DNA of 6,519 nt, from assembly GCA_014383605.1 (NCBI GenBank), contig JACNHM010000468.1, positions 1-6,519 on the forward strand, in the 5' to 3' direction. Position 1 is the stretch's first letter. Every line of letters starts with the position of its first letter. Positions 5,336-6,519 of this stretch are shown piece after piece. The notes beneath the pieces are model-generated. The model saw only the letters and a list, made by a program, of their open reading frames with translations, had not been told where the DNA came from and did not search any database. A program made the translations under genes and the position numbers. The stretch comes from Chloroflexota bacterium (GTDB lineage Bacteria; Chloroflexota; Anaerolineae; UBA3071).

Positions 5336-5360
5336 CCCCCACCCCCTAACCCCTGACCCC
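5336..5360 (-). promoter_or_regulatory. G-rich heptad tract, possible G-quadruplex at atpC start
   Basis: On the coding (minus) strand the atpD-atpC spacer is four G-runs of 4, 4, 5 and 5 bases (at 5357-5360, 5350-5353, 5342-5346 and 5336-5340) separated by TCA, TTA and T. This fits the rule for a stable four-tetrad quadruplex with short loops, and the runs recur with about 7-nt spacing. The last G-run ends 4 nt before the atpC ATG, where the ribosome binding site must be, and no other Shine-Dalgarno is visible. Folding in mRNA would therefore be expected to limit atpC initiation. Folding and effect are inference; it may simply be low-complexity spacer DNA. Confidence 0.5.

Positions 5361-6519
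<1,159 letters not shown>

Overview
All nine genes in this window lie on the minus strand. They form one tight operon for a complete rotary F-type ATPase of the N-ATPase (alternate F1F0) class, plus a small regulatory-type gene at its 3' end. In transcription order, from high to low coordinates, the genes are atpD (beta, 5' end outside the window), atpC (epsilon), atpR, atpB (a), atpE (c), atpF (b with a delta-like C-terminus), atpA (alpha), atpG (gamma) and a DarA/PstA-type (DUF970, PII-like) protein. The order D-C-R-B-E-F-A-G, with beta and epsilon first and no separate atpH, is the known N-ATPase arrangement (atpDCQRBEFAG) with atpQ missing. It is not the housekeeping order (BEFHAGDC). In many bacteria such operons are a second, laterally transferred ATPase thought to pump ions out at the cost of ATP.

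Most junctions are very tight: ATGA overlap for atpC/atpR, 3 nt for atpR/atpB, GTGA overlap for atpF/atpA, 12 nt for atpA/atpG and 15 nt for atpG/darA. The exceptions are three spacers. The atpD-atpC spacer (5332-5360) is a G-rich heptad tract on the coding strand that fits a four-tetrad G-quadruplex right at the atpC start. The atpB-atpE spacer (4010-4108) holds an inverted array of 7-nt repeats that can fold into a long hairpin, followed by a duplicated Shine-Dalgarno sequence before atpE. The atpE-atpF spacer (3567-3745) is almost filled by a 152-bp repeat-like element with perfect 12-bp terminal inverted repeats. The c-subunit gene, whose product is needed in many copies per complex, is therefore flanked on both sides by large potential hairpins.

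Protein-level points of note: the c subunit has two membrane carboxylates (E30 and E63) and lacks the usual glycine motif; epsilon consists only of its N-terminal beta-sandwich; the b subunit ends in a clear delta-like C-terminal segment; and a c-di-AMP-receptor-like protein is attached to the operon. c-di-AMP is a known regulator of potassium and osmolyte balance, so the last point suggests a link between signalling and ion pumping, but the link itself is inference.

The organism is a GC-rich bacterium. The DarA-family gene (typical of Firmicutes, Chloroflexota and relatives), the CATTGCGAG-ended intergenic element and the heptad repeats are compatible with Chloroflexota (Anaerolineae-like). 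This is a low-confidence inference from pattern memory. No RNA genes, transposase genes or CRISPR arrays were seen. The operon promoter and terminator are outside the window or not recognisable.
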